Positions 54,734 through 62,679 of a stretch of 64,000 bases of DNA are shown here, piece by piece. The position numbers were made by a program, and so were the translations under genes. Under the pieces are notes generated by a model. It did not search any database. It worked only from the letters and a program-made list of their open reading frames with translations, and had not been told where the DNA came from. The stretch's first letter is position 1. Each line of letters begins with the position of its first letter. Origin of the DNA: Treponema sp. OMZ 798 (GTDB lineage: Bacteria; Spirochaetota; Spirochaetia; Treponematales; Treponemataceae); NCBI RefSeq assembly GCF_024181385.1, contig NZ_CP051305.1, forward strand, positions 2,542,001 to 2,606,000. Direction: 5' to 3'.

Positions 54734-55816
54734 GTGCCCTTTCTTTCCGCCTCTTTCTATAATTTTAGAAATCTGGAAAATGCCACAGTAGATATTTCTT
54801 CCCCCGAAGTTTTTTTGGTAGGAAAAAACGGACAGGGGAAGACTAATTTTTTGGAAGCTCTCTATGTTTCTTCCTATGGAACTTCTTTTAGAACCCGCTC
54901 TTTAGCTCAAATATGTACAAGGGACGAAAAGGAGTTCAGCGTAAGGGCTCTTTATAAAGAAACCGATCAAATAAGCCATACAATTTCGATAATAATTCAA
55001 GATAAAAAAAAAGACATTCAAAAGAATTTTAAAAAGATTAAAAATTCCAAGGAATTGATAAGCACTGTTCCTTGTATCCTTTTTCATGGAGACGATATAG
55101 AATTTGCTGTCGGAACCCCTTCCCGAAAGAGGTTTTTTATAGATCAATCGGTTTCGCTTTGTAATTCCGACTTTATAGAAACCTTAGTAAGATATTCAAA
55201 GGCCTTAAAATCACGAAATGTAATATTGGAGCAAAAAAAGGCTTCTCTTTTAGATTCTATAGACGAAATTTTTGCTTCCCTTGCTCTTTTAATCACAAAT
55301 GAAAGAAAGAATATCGTAGATGAGTATTCAAAGCATTTTTCTTCTATTTACGAGGATATAAGCGGCGTTTCCGGTGTAGAAATGGTTTATCGTCCCTCCG
55401 TTAAGGTAGAGACTGAAGAAGATTTGCTCATTTTGCTTGCCGAAAAACGCCAGAACGATTTAATCGATAGAACAAGCTCTACAGGGCCTCACCGCGACCG
55501 CATTCATTTTATAAAGGATAAAAAGCCCTTTACCGAAAGAGCCTCAAACGGCCAAAGGAGGCTTATCTCCCTTGTTTTAAGAATGATTCAAGCCAAAATC
55601 TATTCCGAAAAAACCGGCCGAAAGCCGATCTTTTTGATGGACGATATTCTTTTAGAACTTGACCCCGAAAAACGCCAAAAATTCATGGAACTCCTCCCCC
55701 CCTATGAACAACTTTTCTGTACCTTCCTCCCCGGCGAACCCTACAAAAACTACCAAAAAGAAACCACCAAAATATTTTTTGTTGAAGATGGGAGGTTTAG
55801 TGCGGAGAGGGGGTAG
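54734..55816 (+). CDS. recF: DNA replication and repair protein RecF
   Basis: 360 residues from a GTG start, 8 bases after dnaN. SMC-like ATPase that helps load RecA at gapped DNA. Walker A is VGKNGQGKTNFLEALYVSSY; the signature-like region is RASNGQRRLISLVLRMIQA; Walker B is KPIFLMDDILLELDPEKR. Length fits RecF. After it the T. pallidum gene order continues with DUF721, whereas here about 5.6 kb of accessory genes intervene. Confidence 0.95.
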   Translation: MPFLSASFYNFRNLENATVDISSPEVFLVGKNGQGKTNFLEALYVSSYGTSFRTRSLAQICTRDEKEFSVRALYKETDQISHTISIIIQDKKKDIQKNFKKIKNSKELISTVPCILFHGDDIEFAVGTPSRKRFFIDQSVSLCNSDFIETLVRYSKALKSRNVILEQKKASLLDSIDEIFASLALLITNERKNIVDEYSKHFSSIYEDISGVSGVEMVYRPSVKVETEEDLLILLAEKRQNDLIDRTSSTGPHRDRIHFIKDKKPFTERASNGQRRLISLVLRMIQAKIYSEKTGRKPIFLMDDILLELDPEKRQKFMELLPPYEQLFCTFLPGEPYKNYQKETTKIFFVEDGRFSAERG

Positions 55817-56014
55817 AATTTTTCTGATAAAATTTAATAAAGATAAATCTAATCTGCCAATAGTTTATTTATACGGTCGATTACTATGGTAGAAAAAGCT
55901 GATTTTTGATCTTATGATAGTTTAGGTTGAAAACTGTAATTTTTTTTGATATAATGAGGAAGAGTAGAAGGAATGTTGGAAGGACGCCTTCGGCGCAGAG
56001 TAATAGGAAAATAT

Positions 56015-56542
56015 ATGAAAACAAGAATAACGATACTTGAGAACAAGGACTGTGAATTAATTTCCGAAGAATTTAAAAAACAGAATTGGGATAAGCCGGT
56101 AAAGCAATATCAGAATTATTTAGTTGAACAAACTAATAAACAAAGAATAGTTTTGGTGTATTGGATTGATGATAAATTTGCTGGATATCTCACGGTTAAA
56201 TGGGAATCCTATTATTCCTATTTTAGGGAAAATGATATTCCGGAAATCATGGACTTGAATGTTTTAGAGAAATATCAGGGTAGAGGTGTTGCCTCCAGTT
56301 TAATGGATGAGGCGGAAAAATTAGTATTTGCAAGTTATTCTAAAATTGGTATTAGTGTTGGATTAACAAAAAATTATGGAAAAGCACAAAGATTATATTG
56401 TAAAAGGAATTATATTCCAGATGGCAATGGAATCATTTATAATGATAATTATGTCAAGTATTTCAGTAGCGTTAGAGCTGATGATGATTTAGTCTTAGCA
56501 TTGATTAAAGAAAAAAGACTTCCAACAACTGCTTCAACTTGA
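56015..56542 (+). CDS. GNAT family N-acetyltransferase
   Basis: 175 residues from ATG 56015 with AGGAAAAT upstream. Acetyl-CoA-binding motif A is MDLNVLEKYQGRGVASSLMD followed by EAEKLVFAS (Q/RxxGxG/A = QGRGVA), and motif B-like IGISVGLTKNYGKAQRLYCK. Substrate unknown. The frame stays open further upstream (to 55973), but that stretch has no ribosome site. Stands alone between recF and an orphan small gene. Confidence 0.85.
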   Translation: MKTRITILENKDCELISEEFKKQNWDKPVKQYQNYLVEQTNKQRIVLVYWIDDKFAGYLTVKWESYYSYFRENDIPEIMDLNVLEKYQGRGVASSLMDEAEKLVFASYSKIGISVGLTKNYGKAQRLYCKRNYIPDGNGIIYNDNYVKYFSSVRADDDLVLALIKEKRLPTTAST

Positions 56543-56712
56543 CTCACCTGCGGTTCGCAGGTTAAGCGAATGTTAAACATCTTTTTACATATTACAATTT
56601 AGTATTTGAAAATACGGTACTATTGATATGTATTATTGTATATACTTTAAAAAAATTAATTTATCGACAAAATCAAGGTAAGTATTGTATAATCATGAGA
56701 TGAGAATAAGCT

Positions 56713-57015
56713 ATGGATTATGTTTTTGTAAAAGATATGGAAGGATTTGTCGCTAAAAAGTTAAAATCACAGGTAGAATTTGATGAAAAAATCATATCTG
56801 AGGCGGAATATAAAGAATTGTCAGGTGATAATTATTATGAAGTTCATTTTGGGCATGGAGGTAAAAGACCCGGAGCCGGTAGAAAACAAAAGCTAGGCTC
56901 TCCCTTAAAATTTCAAATTAGAGTAACGGAAGAAGAAAAAGAATTTATCAGCTATGCACGTGAACATAACTTTGACTATAAAAAGGTTATGAAACAAAAT
57001 CGGATTACAGAATAG
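56713..57015 (+). CDS. Small hypothetical protein with GGKRPGAGRK motif
   Basis: 100 residues. The N-terminal half is acidic (KIISEAEYKELSGDNYYEVH). The centre has GHGGKRPGAGRKQKLGSPLK, an AT-hook-like basic motif seen in phage terminase small subunits and in small antitoxin-like proteins. The C-terminal part is FQIRVTEEEKEFISYAREHN, reminiscent of ribbon-helix-helix DNA-binding. No partner is adjacent. Function not known; DNA-binding is a guess. Confidence 0.6.
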   Translation: MDYVFVKDMEGFVAKKLKSQVEFDEKIISEAEYKELSGDNYYEVHFGHGGKRPGAGRKQKLGSPLKFQIRVTEEEKEFISYAREHNFDYKKVMKQNRITE

Positions 57016-57210
57016 TGAAACAAATCTTTATAAAAGTGTATAAAATAGTTTTTTAGTTACAATTGATTTTCAGATCAAAAATGGAACAATAATTCCAAGT
57101 TTCATCTTTTTATTTCTTGTTGGTGGATTTATAATCTTGAAAAATTGCTTATTTAAATATATAATATTAATACAAATGTATGAATACCGAATACTTAAAA
57201 GGAGTCAATA

Positions 57211-57480
57211 ATGGCAAATACAACGCTTGTTCAATTCAGAGTTGATGAAGCCCTAAAAGATGAAGTTACTAATATCTATAAGCATTACGGGCTGGATTTA
57301 CCGACAGCCATCAGGATTTTTATGAAAAAAACGGTTGCAGTTAATGGACTTCCTTTCGATCTTAGAGATGATACAAATAAAAAAAATATCTCGCAATATT
57401 TTGGAAGCGGTAAAGATATCGAAATGAATATACCCAATGAACCTGATTTCTCTGCTTGGTGTGATAATCGGTCCCAATGA
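57211..57480 (+). CDS. RelB/DinJ-family antitoxin, orphan
   Basis: 89 residues. Starts NTTLVQFRVDEALKDEVTNI, then YKHYGLDLPTAIRIFMKKTV, with AVNGLPFDLRDDTN, a clear RelB/DinJ ribbon-helix-helix N-terminus. The last residues (AWCDNRSQ) run into what is left of a toxin gene of another type. AAGGAG lies before ATG. No complete YafQ- or RelE-like toxin follows, so it is probably an orphan antitoxin or has lost its partner. Confidence 0.8.
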   Translation: MANTTLVQFRVDEALKDEVTNIYKHYGLDLPTAIRIFMKKTVAVNGLPFDLRDDTNKKNISQYFGSGKDIEMNIPNEPDFSAWCDNRSQ

Positions 57481-57580
57481 TATGATGATTGCAGCAACAG
57501 TTTTAGCAAACAACGGAACACTGATAACACACAATGTCGGGGAGTTTTCAAGAGTCGAAGGTTTATTAATTGAGGATTAG
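57461..57580 (+). pseudogene. 3' fragment of a VapC-type PIN toxin gene
   Basis: Reads VIIGPNDMMIAATVLANNGT LITHNVGEFSRVEG before a stop: the C-terminal third of a VapC (PND/IAATALANNGTLVTHN-like motif with PIN Asp). It overlaps the antitoxin's 3' end in a different frame. The rest of the toxin is missing, so it is the product of a deletion that joined a RelB-type gene to a VapC remnant. Confidence 0.75.
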
Positions 57581-57707
57581 GCTATAGAAGATTTGGTATA
57601 ACTATCAAAATTTAATCAATTTGTATCTTAAAGACTGCACAAAAAAGAAAAAAAAGTTGGATATACAATTTTAGTAAAGACCGAAAATATTAACTTCATA
57701 AATCAGT

Positions 57708-57738
57708 GCAACCGCACCGGAATGTTTCTGAAGCGGTT
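57708..57738. repeat. Dispersed hairpin element, copy 2
   Basis: CAACCGC / GCGGTTG arms with an A/T-rich centre, the counterpart of 7206-7233 in reverse orientation. See that entry. Confidence 0.6.
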
Positions 57739-57751
57739 GCCTTCCTTACTG

Positions 57752-57777
57752 TGCGAAATTTTGAACAAAATTTCGCA
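57752..57777. repeat. Perfect 12-bp inverted repeat
   Basis: Arms TGCGAAATTTTG and CAAAATTTCGCA with a 2-base centre. No T-run, so a terminator is unlikely; it sits just after the dispersed hairpin, possibly as part of the same element. Confidence 0.7.
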
Positions 57778-57995
57778 TATTTTTCAAAAAAGGGCAACCG
57801 CATCATGAGGGTAAATAAAATAGCAAAAAAATGGGCTGTGAATACCTCTCTTGCAGCCGCACAGCGGCGAAAGGCGGGTTGAACAGCCTATGTTTTTTGC
57901 GAAGATAAAACTATTATGCGTTTGCCCTGATTTTATATCATATTGTGTGTACAAATTACAGGTATTATGATATATTTAATATGGAGGTAACGAAA

Positions 57996-58250
57996 ATGGC
58001 AATTACATTAAAAAATGTTAGAATTGATTTGAGAGCCAGCAGCCACCAAAAATCTATACTTGAGAGAGCTTCTGAGCTTAAGCATATTTCTCTATCTTCA
58101 TATATTCTTTCGACTGCATTAAAACAAGCACAGAGAGATTTAACAGAAAATGAAACTCTTATACTTTCTAATCGGGATCGAGATTTAATGATTGCTGCTT
58201 TAGATAATCCGCCGGAACCTAATGAGGCTTTGAAAAGATTATTTCAATGA
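57996..58250 (+). CDS. DUF1778-family antitoxin (TacA-like)
   Basis: 84 residues from ATG 57996 with GGAGG 8 bases before; an earlier in-frame start (57945) is unsupported. The sequence [20 protein letters not shown], then [20 protein letters not shown], is the ribbon-helix-helix pattern of DUF1778. It represses its own operon and neutralises the GNAT toxin encoded 4 bases later (ATGA overlap). C-terminal [10 protein letters not shown] is the usual toxin-binding tail. Confidence 0.87.
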   Translation: MAITLKNVRIDLRASSHQKSILERASELKHISLSSYILSTALKQAQRDLTENETLILSNRDRDLMIAALDNPPEPNEALKRLFQ

Positions 58251-58768
58251 TTAGTGATTATAGATTAGTTTCAATAAAAGAAATACAGCAAAAATCTCTA
58301 CTTAAAAAATTTGATTGCGGTATTGAGCAATTAAATGAGTTTTTATCGCGATATGCAATAAAAAATGAGGAGTTGGGTATAGGTAGAACTTTTGTTGCTC
58401 TGAATGCCAATAACCGGATTTTAGGCTATTTTACTTTAGCTACAGCTCAAGTCGCTTATCAAGAGATTCCGGATGAATATAGAGATAAATTACCAAAATA
58501 TCCAATTCCTGCACTAAGAATTGCGAGGCTAGCTGTTGATAAAGAGTTACAGGGGAAAGGAATAGGAGGATGGCTTCTTTCACAAGTTTTTATAAAGGTT
58601 ATTCAAGTAGCAGATATAACCGGCCTTTATTTGATAATAGTAGATGCAAAAGAAACTTCAAAAAACTTTTATGAACATTACGGTTTTCAAAAATTCATGG
58701 ATGAGGATTTATCTTATTTCATGGTGATTGATACAATCAGAAAAGCAATCCTCCCCGTCTTTTCTTAA
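58247..58768 (+). CDS. GNAT toxin (TacT-like tRNA acetyltransferase)
   Basis: 173 residues, paired with the DUF1778 antitoxin. Toxins of this kind acetylate the amino group of charged tRNA and stop translation. The acetyl-CoA motif is [20 protein letters not shown]. The catalytic Tyr is in [11 protein letters not shown], and early [16 protein letters not shown] is typical of the family. Overlap with the antitoxin (ATGA) indicates coupling. Confidence 0.87.
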   Translation: MISDYRLVSIKEIQQKSLLKKFDCGIEQLNEFLSRYAIKNEELGIGRTFVALNANNRILGYFTLATAQVAYQEIPDEYRDKLPKYPIPALRIARLAVDKELQGKGIGGWLLSQVFIKVIQVADITGLYLIIVDAKETSKNFYEHYGFQKFMDEDLSYFMVIDTIRKAILPVFS

Positions 58769-58793
58769 ATAATTTTTTAGGTTATAATAGGCT

Positions 58794-59567
58794 ATGGACT
58801 TAAAATCGGAACTGCTTGAGATCGACAAACTCAAGGCAGAATTGGATTTGTTACGGCCTCTTTCGCTTAAACAGCTTCAAAACCTCAAAAGATTGTTTGA
58901 TGTTGATTTTACCTATAACTCTACAGCGATAGAAGGAAATACATACAATCTTCAAGAAACGCGTATTGTGCTTTTGGAAGGTATAACCATCGGAGGCAAA
59001 TCCGCTCGGGAACACTTAGAAATCGTTAATCATAAAGAAGCCATAGATTATATAGAAAAACTTTCAAAGAAGAATTTAAGCGGTTTTACCCGTAATGATA
59101 TTTTAAATATTCATCATCTCATACTAAAAGGCATCGATACCGAAAATGCCGGCATTTTTAGAAAAGTTCCCGTTTATATTAGATTAAAAAACGGCACAAT
59201 TCATAAATTCTGTGATCCGCTTAAAATTCTTGATGAAATGGATAACTATTTTAATTGGCTTTTTTCCAAAAAAGAAGAACATCCTGTACTTATCGCTGCC
59301 GAAGCACATACAAAGTTGGTTAGCATTCATCCTTTTATCGACGGAAACGGCAGAACAGCCCGCTTAATTATGAACCTCATCCTCATCCGATACGGTTTTC
59401 CGCCTGCAGTCATAAAGGTAAGCCTGCGAAATGAATATTTAGATGCAATCGAAAATTGGCAGCAAAACAATGATGAGATTCCTTTTAAAAAACTCCTCAT
59501 TGCTTCTTTAAAAGAAAGTCTTGAAATATATTTAGACACATTAAAAAATAATATAATATGGAAATAA
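58794..59567 (+). CDS. Fic family protein, class II-type self-inhibited
   Basis: 257 residues. The Fic motif HPFIDGNGRTARLIMNLILI has the active His and anion-binding loop. N-terminal YNSTAIEGNTYNLQETRIVL supplies the (S/T)xxxE(G/N) inhibitory motif. A flap region precedes. Start MDLKSELLEIDKLKAE is followed by a helical N-terminus. 25 bases after the TacT-like toxin; the next small frameshifted gene overlaps its stop. Targets unknown. Confidence 0.9.
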   Translation: MDLKSELLEIDKLKAELDLLRPLSLKQLQNLKRLFDVDFTYNSTAIEGNTYNLQETRIVLLEGITIGGKSAREHLEIVNHKEAIDYIEKLSKKNLSGFTRNDILNIHHLILKGIDTENAGIFRKVPVYIRLKNGTIHKFCDPLKILDEMDNYFNWLFSKKEEHPVLIAAEAHTKLVSIHPFIDGNGRTARLIMNLILIRYGFPPAVIKVSLRNEYLDAIENWQQNNDEIPFKKLLIASLKESLEIYLDTLKNNIIWK

Positions 59568-59895
59568 CCTTTTCAGACCTAAAAACAAAAATCGATGTTC
59601 TCTTAAAACAAACATCCGAGGAAAAAATAATACCTATATTGCAAGATATAATGCATACTCTTTTATCCGGTTATGTATTTAAAAGAATATTGATAAACTT
59701 GAATCTCAAAAAATGCTTATAAAAGAAGAAAAACCGGATGCAAAATTTTACCTAAGTTCAAGAATAAATATAAATTCAAATAAGAAAGATGCATTTTTAA
59801 GAATGGTGCGTATCGAAGATAATTATTTTACAGGCTTAAAAGAAATTAATAAACTTAAAAACGGCCTTTTTCCATTGATAAATCATACAAAATGA
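59558..59895 (+). pseudogene. Small hypothetical protein, frameshifted
   Basis: Starts MEITFSDLKTKIDVLLKQTS, ten bases inside the Fic gene's end. It runs to about 59680 (SGYVFK) and continues in another frame as NIDKLESQKMLIKEEKPDAK then FYLSSRININSNKKDAFLRM to 59895. One A added to AAAA (59681-59684) joins them into about 112 residues. Function unknown; the overlap suggests co-expression with Fic and a possible partner or regulator. Confidence 0.65.
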
Positions 59896-59921
59896 TGTAT
59901 ATTGTATGCAGGAGGTACGAT

Positions 59922-60167
59922 ATGCCGCTCTTGCAAGTGCGGGAATGTCCTGAAGATATTTATAAAAAAATTACTTATGCCGCAAAAAATGAAAATAGAA
60001 CTATTGCACAGCAAATCATTGTTTTACTTGAAAAAGCCTTGGGGCAAGAAGAATCAAACATTTCACGCCGAAAAAATATTCTAAAAAAGATTCAAAGCCG
60101 GGATGTTTCTTATGAAATAAAAATCGTAAATCCTGTAGAACTTATCAGAGAGGACAGAGACAGGTGA
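59922..60167 (+). CDS. FitA/VapB-like antitoxin
   Basis: 81 residues from ATG 59922 (AGGAGGT upstream); the earlier in-frame Met (59892) lacks a ribosome site. PLLQVRECPEDIYKKITYAA followed by ENRTIAQQIIVLLEKAL is a ribbon-helix-helix dimerisation pattern. The C-terminal SRDVSYEIKIVNPVELIRED may bind the toxin. Stop overlaps the start of the PIN toxin gene. Confidence 0.83.
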   Translation: MPLLQVRECPEDIYKKITYAAKNENRTIAQQIIVLLEKALGQEESNISRRKNILKKIQSRDVSYEIKIVNPVELIREDRDR

Positions 60168-60562
60168 TTATAATTCTTGATGTAAGTGCTGCAATAGAAA
60201 TACTTTTTCAACGGGAAAAGAGCAGCTTATTCTCCGAGCTTTATTCTAAAGCCGGTTGGATTATAGCTCCTGATTTATTTGTTGCCGAGATCACAAATGT
60301 TTTATGGAAGTATTATAAAGCCGGACTTATAACATATGAAGATTGTATTCAATATGTACAAGACGGGCTTGATATGGTGGATGATTTCATTGATGCAAAT
60401 ACATTGTGGAAAGAATCTTTATCTGAAGGAATCAAAAATAATCATTCAATTTATGATATGTACTATTTGGTTTTAACTCGAAGAAATGACGGTACATTAA
60501 TCACTAATAATACGGCCCTAGCTGAGATTTGTAAAAAAATGAAGATAAAAGTTTGTAATTAA
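60164..60562 (+). CDS. PIN-domain toxin (VapC family)
   Basis: 132 residues from GTG at 60164 (overlapping the antitoxin stop). PIN acidic residues: Asp in VIIILDVSAAIEILF, Glu in VAEITNVLWKYY, Asp in SIYDMYYLVLTRRN, followed by GTLITNNTALAEICKKM. VapC toxins cleave tRNA or rRNA. Confidence 0.87.
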   Translation: MIIILDVSAAIEILFQREKSSLFSELYSKAGWIIAPDLFVAEITNVLWKYYKAGLITYEDCIQYVQDGLDMVDDFIDANTLWKESLSEGIKNNHSIYDMYYLVLTRRNDGTLITNNTALAEICKKMKIKVCN

Positions 60563-60595
60563 AATTAGAGTGTATTATATGCAGGAGGAAAACAC

Positions 60596-61402
60596 ATGAA
60601 CTTAATAGAATTTTTCGGAACTACGGTAAAGCCTAAAATTACTAAAGGCAAAAATATGCTCAATCCCATACCTACAGGGAAGATCACGGATGATATTTTT
60701 TGTATAAGAGATAAGGACGTAAATGTCTTTTTAATCAAAGCACAAAACTACTATATAGCCATAGATTCCGGCTATAAAAACAGTGAAAATCTTATTAAGG
60801 GTTTAAAAGAGCTTAATATAGACAAAAACGATGTAAAATACCTTTTTTTAACTCATTTAGATTTAGATCATGCCGGCGGCATTGACGGGAGATGTGATAA
60901 TATCTTCCCGAATGCAAAAATATTTTTAGGAAAGGAAGAAGAAAAATACCTTAAGTCGATTTATTTCCGCAAAAAAGTGCTTTTTTTTAACCTTAAAACT
61001 CCTATCAAAATATTTAAAGATTATACCTGCCTTGAGGATGGCGAAACCGTTAATTTGGATGGGACTAGCATAGAAGCCGTTTTTACTCCTGGCCACACCC
61101 TCGGGCATCTTGCTTATATCTTGAACAATAAAATCATCTTTTCGGGCGATTGCCTTATAATGAATGATGAAGGCGGCTACAGTATGTATGACCTATGGAA
61201 TATTGATACGGCACAAAATATCCGCTCGCTTTTTAAACTAAAAGAAATCGCCCTTCAAAAAAAATGTGAAATGATCATAAGTTCCCATACCGGTTTTACC
61301 GCCGATATTGACATGGCTTTTAAGCATATAGATAAGACTCCCGATTGGAAGGTCAAAGGGTTCAAGTTTATCGAAAATGCCGTAGAAAATCTGTATGATT
61401 AA
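60596..61402 (+). CDS. MBL-fold metallo-hydrolase
   Basis: 268 residues. Metal-binding motif LTHLDLDHAGGIDGR (HxHxDH variant: H-L-D-L-D-H), and GHTLGHLAYILN, FSGDCLIM and ISSHTGFT with further metal ligands. Likely hydrolase or beta-lactamase-fold enzyme of unknown substrate. Ribosome site GGAGG. Ends 6 bases before the DUF721 gene. Confidence 0.88.
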   Translation: MNLIEFFGTTVKPKITKGKNMLNPIPTGKITDDIFCIRDKDVNVFLIKAQNYYIAIDSGYKNSENLIKGLKELNIDKNDVKYLFLTHLDLDHAGGIDGRCDNIFPNAKIFLGKEEEKYLKSIYFRKKVLFFNLKTPIKIFKDYTCLEDGETVNLDGTSIEAVFTPGHTLGHLAYILNNKIIFSGDCLIMNDEGGYSMYDLWNIDTAQNIRSLFKLKEIALQKKCEMIISSHTGFTADIDMAFKHIDKTPDWKVKGFKFIENAVENLYD

Positions 61403-61408
61403 AAAAAT

Positions 61409-61897
61409 ATGAAGCTTTTTAAAACATCCAAAGAAATAGTAGATAATTTTTCTCAAAAATTTAATAAAATGCTTGAACTTACTTCAAATTTGGATGGAGA
61501 GCAAGCTTTATCCGTTTATGAAAGTTGGGAAAAAGTAATAGGCGATAAAAAATTAGCTTCTTATTGCGAGCTTTACGATATAAAAAATGATACGGCAATT
61601 ATAAAAACCAAGCATACAGGCTGGAGTCAGCAGCTTTTAATGCGAAAGAAAAAAATAATATATAATTTTAATAAATTTTATCCTGCATTGGGTATACAAA
61701 ATATATCGGTTTTTGTTGAGTCCGAATTTGAGCTAAAGAAAAAAGCAGATGTATCTGAAAATCTTAGAAACGGCTTGACAACGGATATTGAAGAAGATAA
61801 TCAAAAATCAATTAACGAGCCCGATAAAAATCTCCCGCCCGAATTGGCAAAAGCTTTAAAAGATTTAAAAAAATCCATATTAAAAAAGAATAAGTAA
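61409..61897 (+). CDS. DUF721/DciA-like protein
   Basis: 162 residues. The start has the DUF721 pattern YESWEKVIGDKKLASYCELY, DTAIIKTKHTGWSQQLLMRK and KKIIYNFNKFYPALGIQNIS. DciA loads the replicative helicase in bacteria without DnaC; here it sits near dnaN and recF, as TP0004 does in T. pallidum. C-terminal tail is Lys- and Asp-rich. Confidence 0.82.
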   Translation: MKLFKTSKEIVDNFSQKFNKMLELTSNLDGEQALSVYESWEKVIGDKKLASYCELYDIKNDTAIIKTKHTGWSQQLLMRKKKIIYNFNKFYPALGIQNISVFVESEFELKKKADVSENLRNGLTTDIEEDNQKSINEPDKNLPPELAKALKDLKKSILKKNK

Positions 61898-62135
61898 AGT
61901 GCAACATATTCACAGTTATTCAAATTTAATAAACAAGTTATCCACAAGCAAAAATTAGAATATTTTATAAAATCTTTTTATATCGATATCTTTTTTTTGA
62001 AAAAGGAAGAAAAAAGGTGATAAAACTCTAAAAAGTCCATCAAAAAGGCTATTTTAGGCTTATTTTTGCCTATCTTATAAATAAAAATGTTTCACGTGAA
62101 ACATTGCTTTTATGCTTAATTTTAACCTAAGTTTA
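61898..62135. promoter_or_regulatory. DnaA boxes and parS region (possible oriC part)
   Basis: A 238-base gap, AT-rich, with a perfect DnaA box TTATCCACA at 61938-61946. A second perfect box at 62143-62151 lies just beyond, in the end of ogt, with TTATCACA-type near match at about 62133. A perfect parS is at 62088-62103. This arrangement is what an origin-proximal region looks like; dnaA itself is not in the window. Confidence 0.7.
62088..62103. promoter_or_regulatory. parS: parS site 1
   Basis: TGTTTCACGTGAAACA, a perfect 16-bp palindrome identical to the consensus ParB-binding site of many bacteria. It sits near the DnaA boxes. Confidence 0.92.
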
Positions 62136-62654
62136 TCACAAGTTATCCACAAGAGGAATTAGCTCGATTTGGCATTCTTTTTGCTCTAGGTTTAAAAGAA
62201 ATCTTTTACGATCCAAGCCTGCGGAAAAACCGCCTAATTTTCCTCCGGTGCAGATTACTCTGTGGCATGGAATTATAATCGGTATAGGATTTTTCCCGTT
62301 GGCGTTTCCTACGGCACGGTAGGATTTAGGATTATTTAAATTTAGAGCAATCTGCTTATATGATAAAATTTTTCCGTAAGGTATTCTACAAAGCTCTTTC
62401 CAGACAGACCTTTGGAAGTCTGTACCTTCAGGAGCAAGAGGAACCGTAAATTGTTTTAAACTTCCTTCAAAGTATTGTTTTAATTCTTCTTTAGCTTGAG
62501 TGCAGATTTTTACGGCTTGTTCGACATTTTTTTGAGTTGATTCAGGAATCTGTATGACAGAATCCTTGTTTGCAAATCTCAATTCTTTTAAACCGGAGTT
62601 ATCGGCAATGATAAGTATCTTTCCGATAGGACTATCTATTTGTTCGTATATCAT
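62136..62654 (-). CDS. ogt: Methylated-DNA--protein-cysteine methyltransferase
   Basis: Repairs O6-methylguanine by taking the methyl group onto its own cysteine. 172 residues from ATG 62654 (AGAGG upstream); an in-frame Met at 62690 overlaps the upstream gene. The active site IPIIIPCHRVICTGGKLGGF has the PCHRV motif. The last codons (LVDNL) are written by a DnaA box. It overlaps or nearly touches the methyltransferase gene upstream (62680). Confidence 0.93.
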   Translation of the reverse strand: MIYEQIDSPIGKILIIADNSGLKELRFANKDSVIQIPESTQKNVEQAVKICTQAKEELKQYFEGSLKQFTVPLAPEGTDFQRSVWKELCRIPYGKILSYKQIALNLNNPKSYRAVGNANGKNPIPIIIPCHRVICTGGKLGGFSAGLDRKRFLLNLEQKECQIELIPLVDNL

Positions 62655-62679
62655 AATTTCCTCTATACCATTGTTTTTC

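Larger units (their letters stand above)
57581..57995. other. Gene-free stretch with repeat hairpins
   Basis: 415 bases between the toxin remnant and the TacA-like antitoxin. It holds two inverted repeats (57708-57738 and 57752-57777), a further GGGCAACCGC half-site near 57794, and a GC-rich CAGCCGCACAGCGGCG region near 57860-57875. No gene or clear promoter, apart from the ribosome site of the next gene. Confidence 0.55.
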
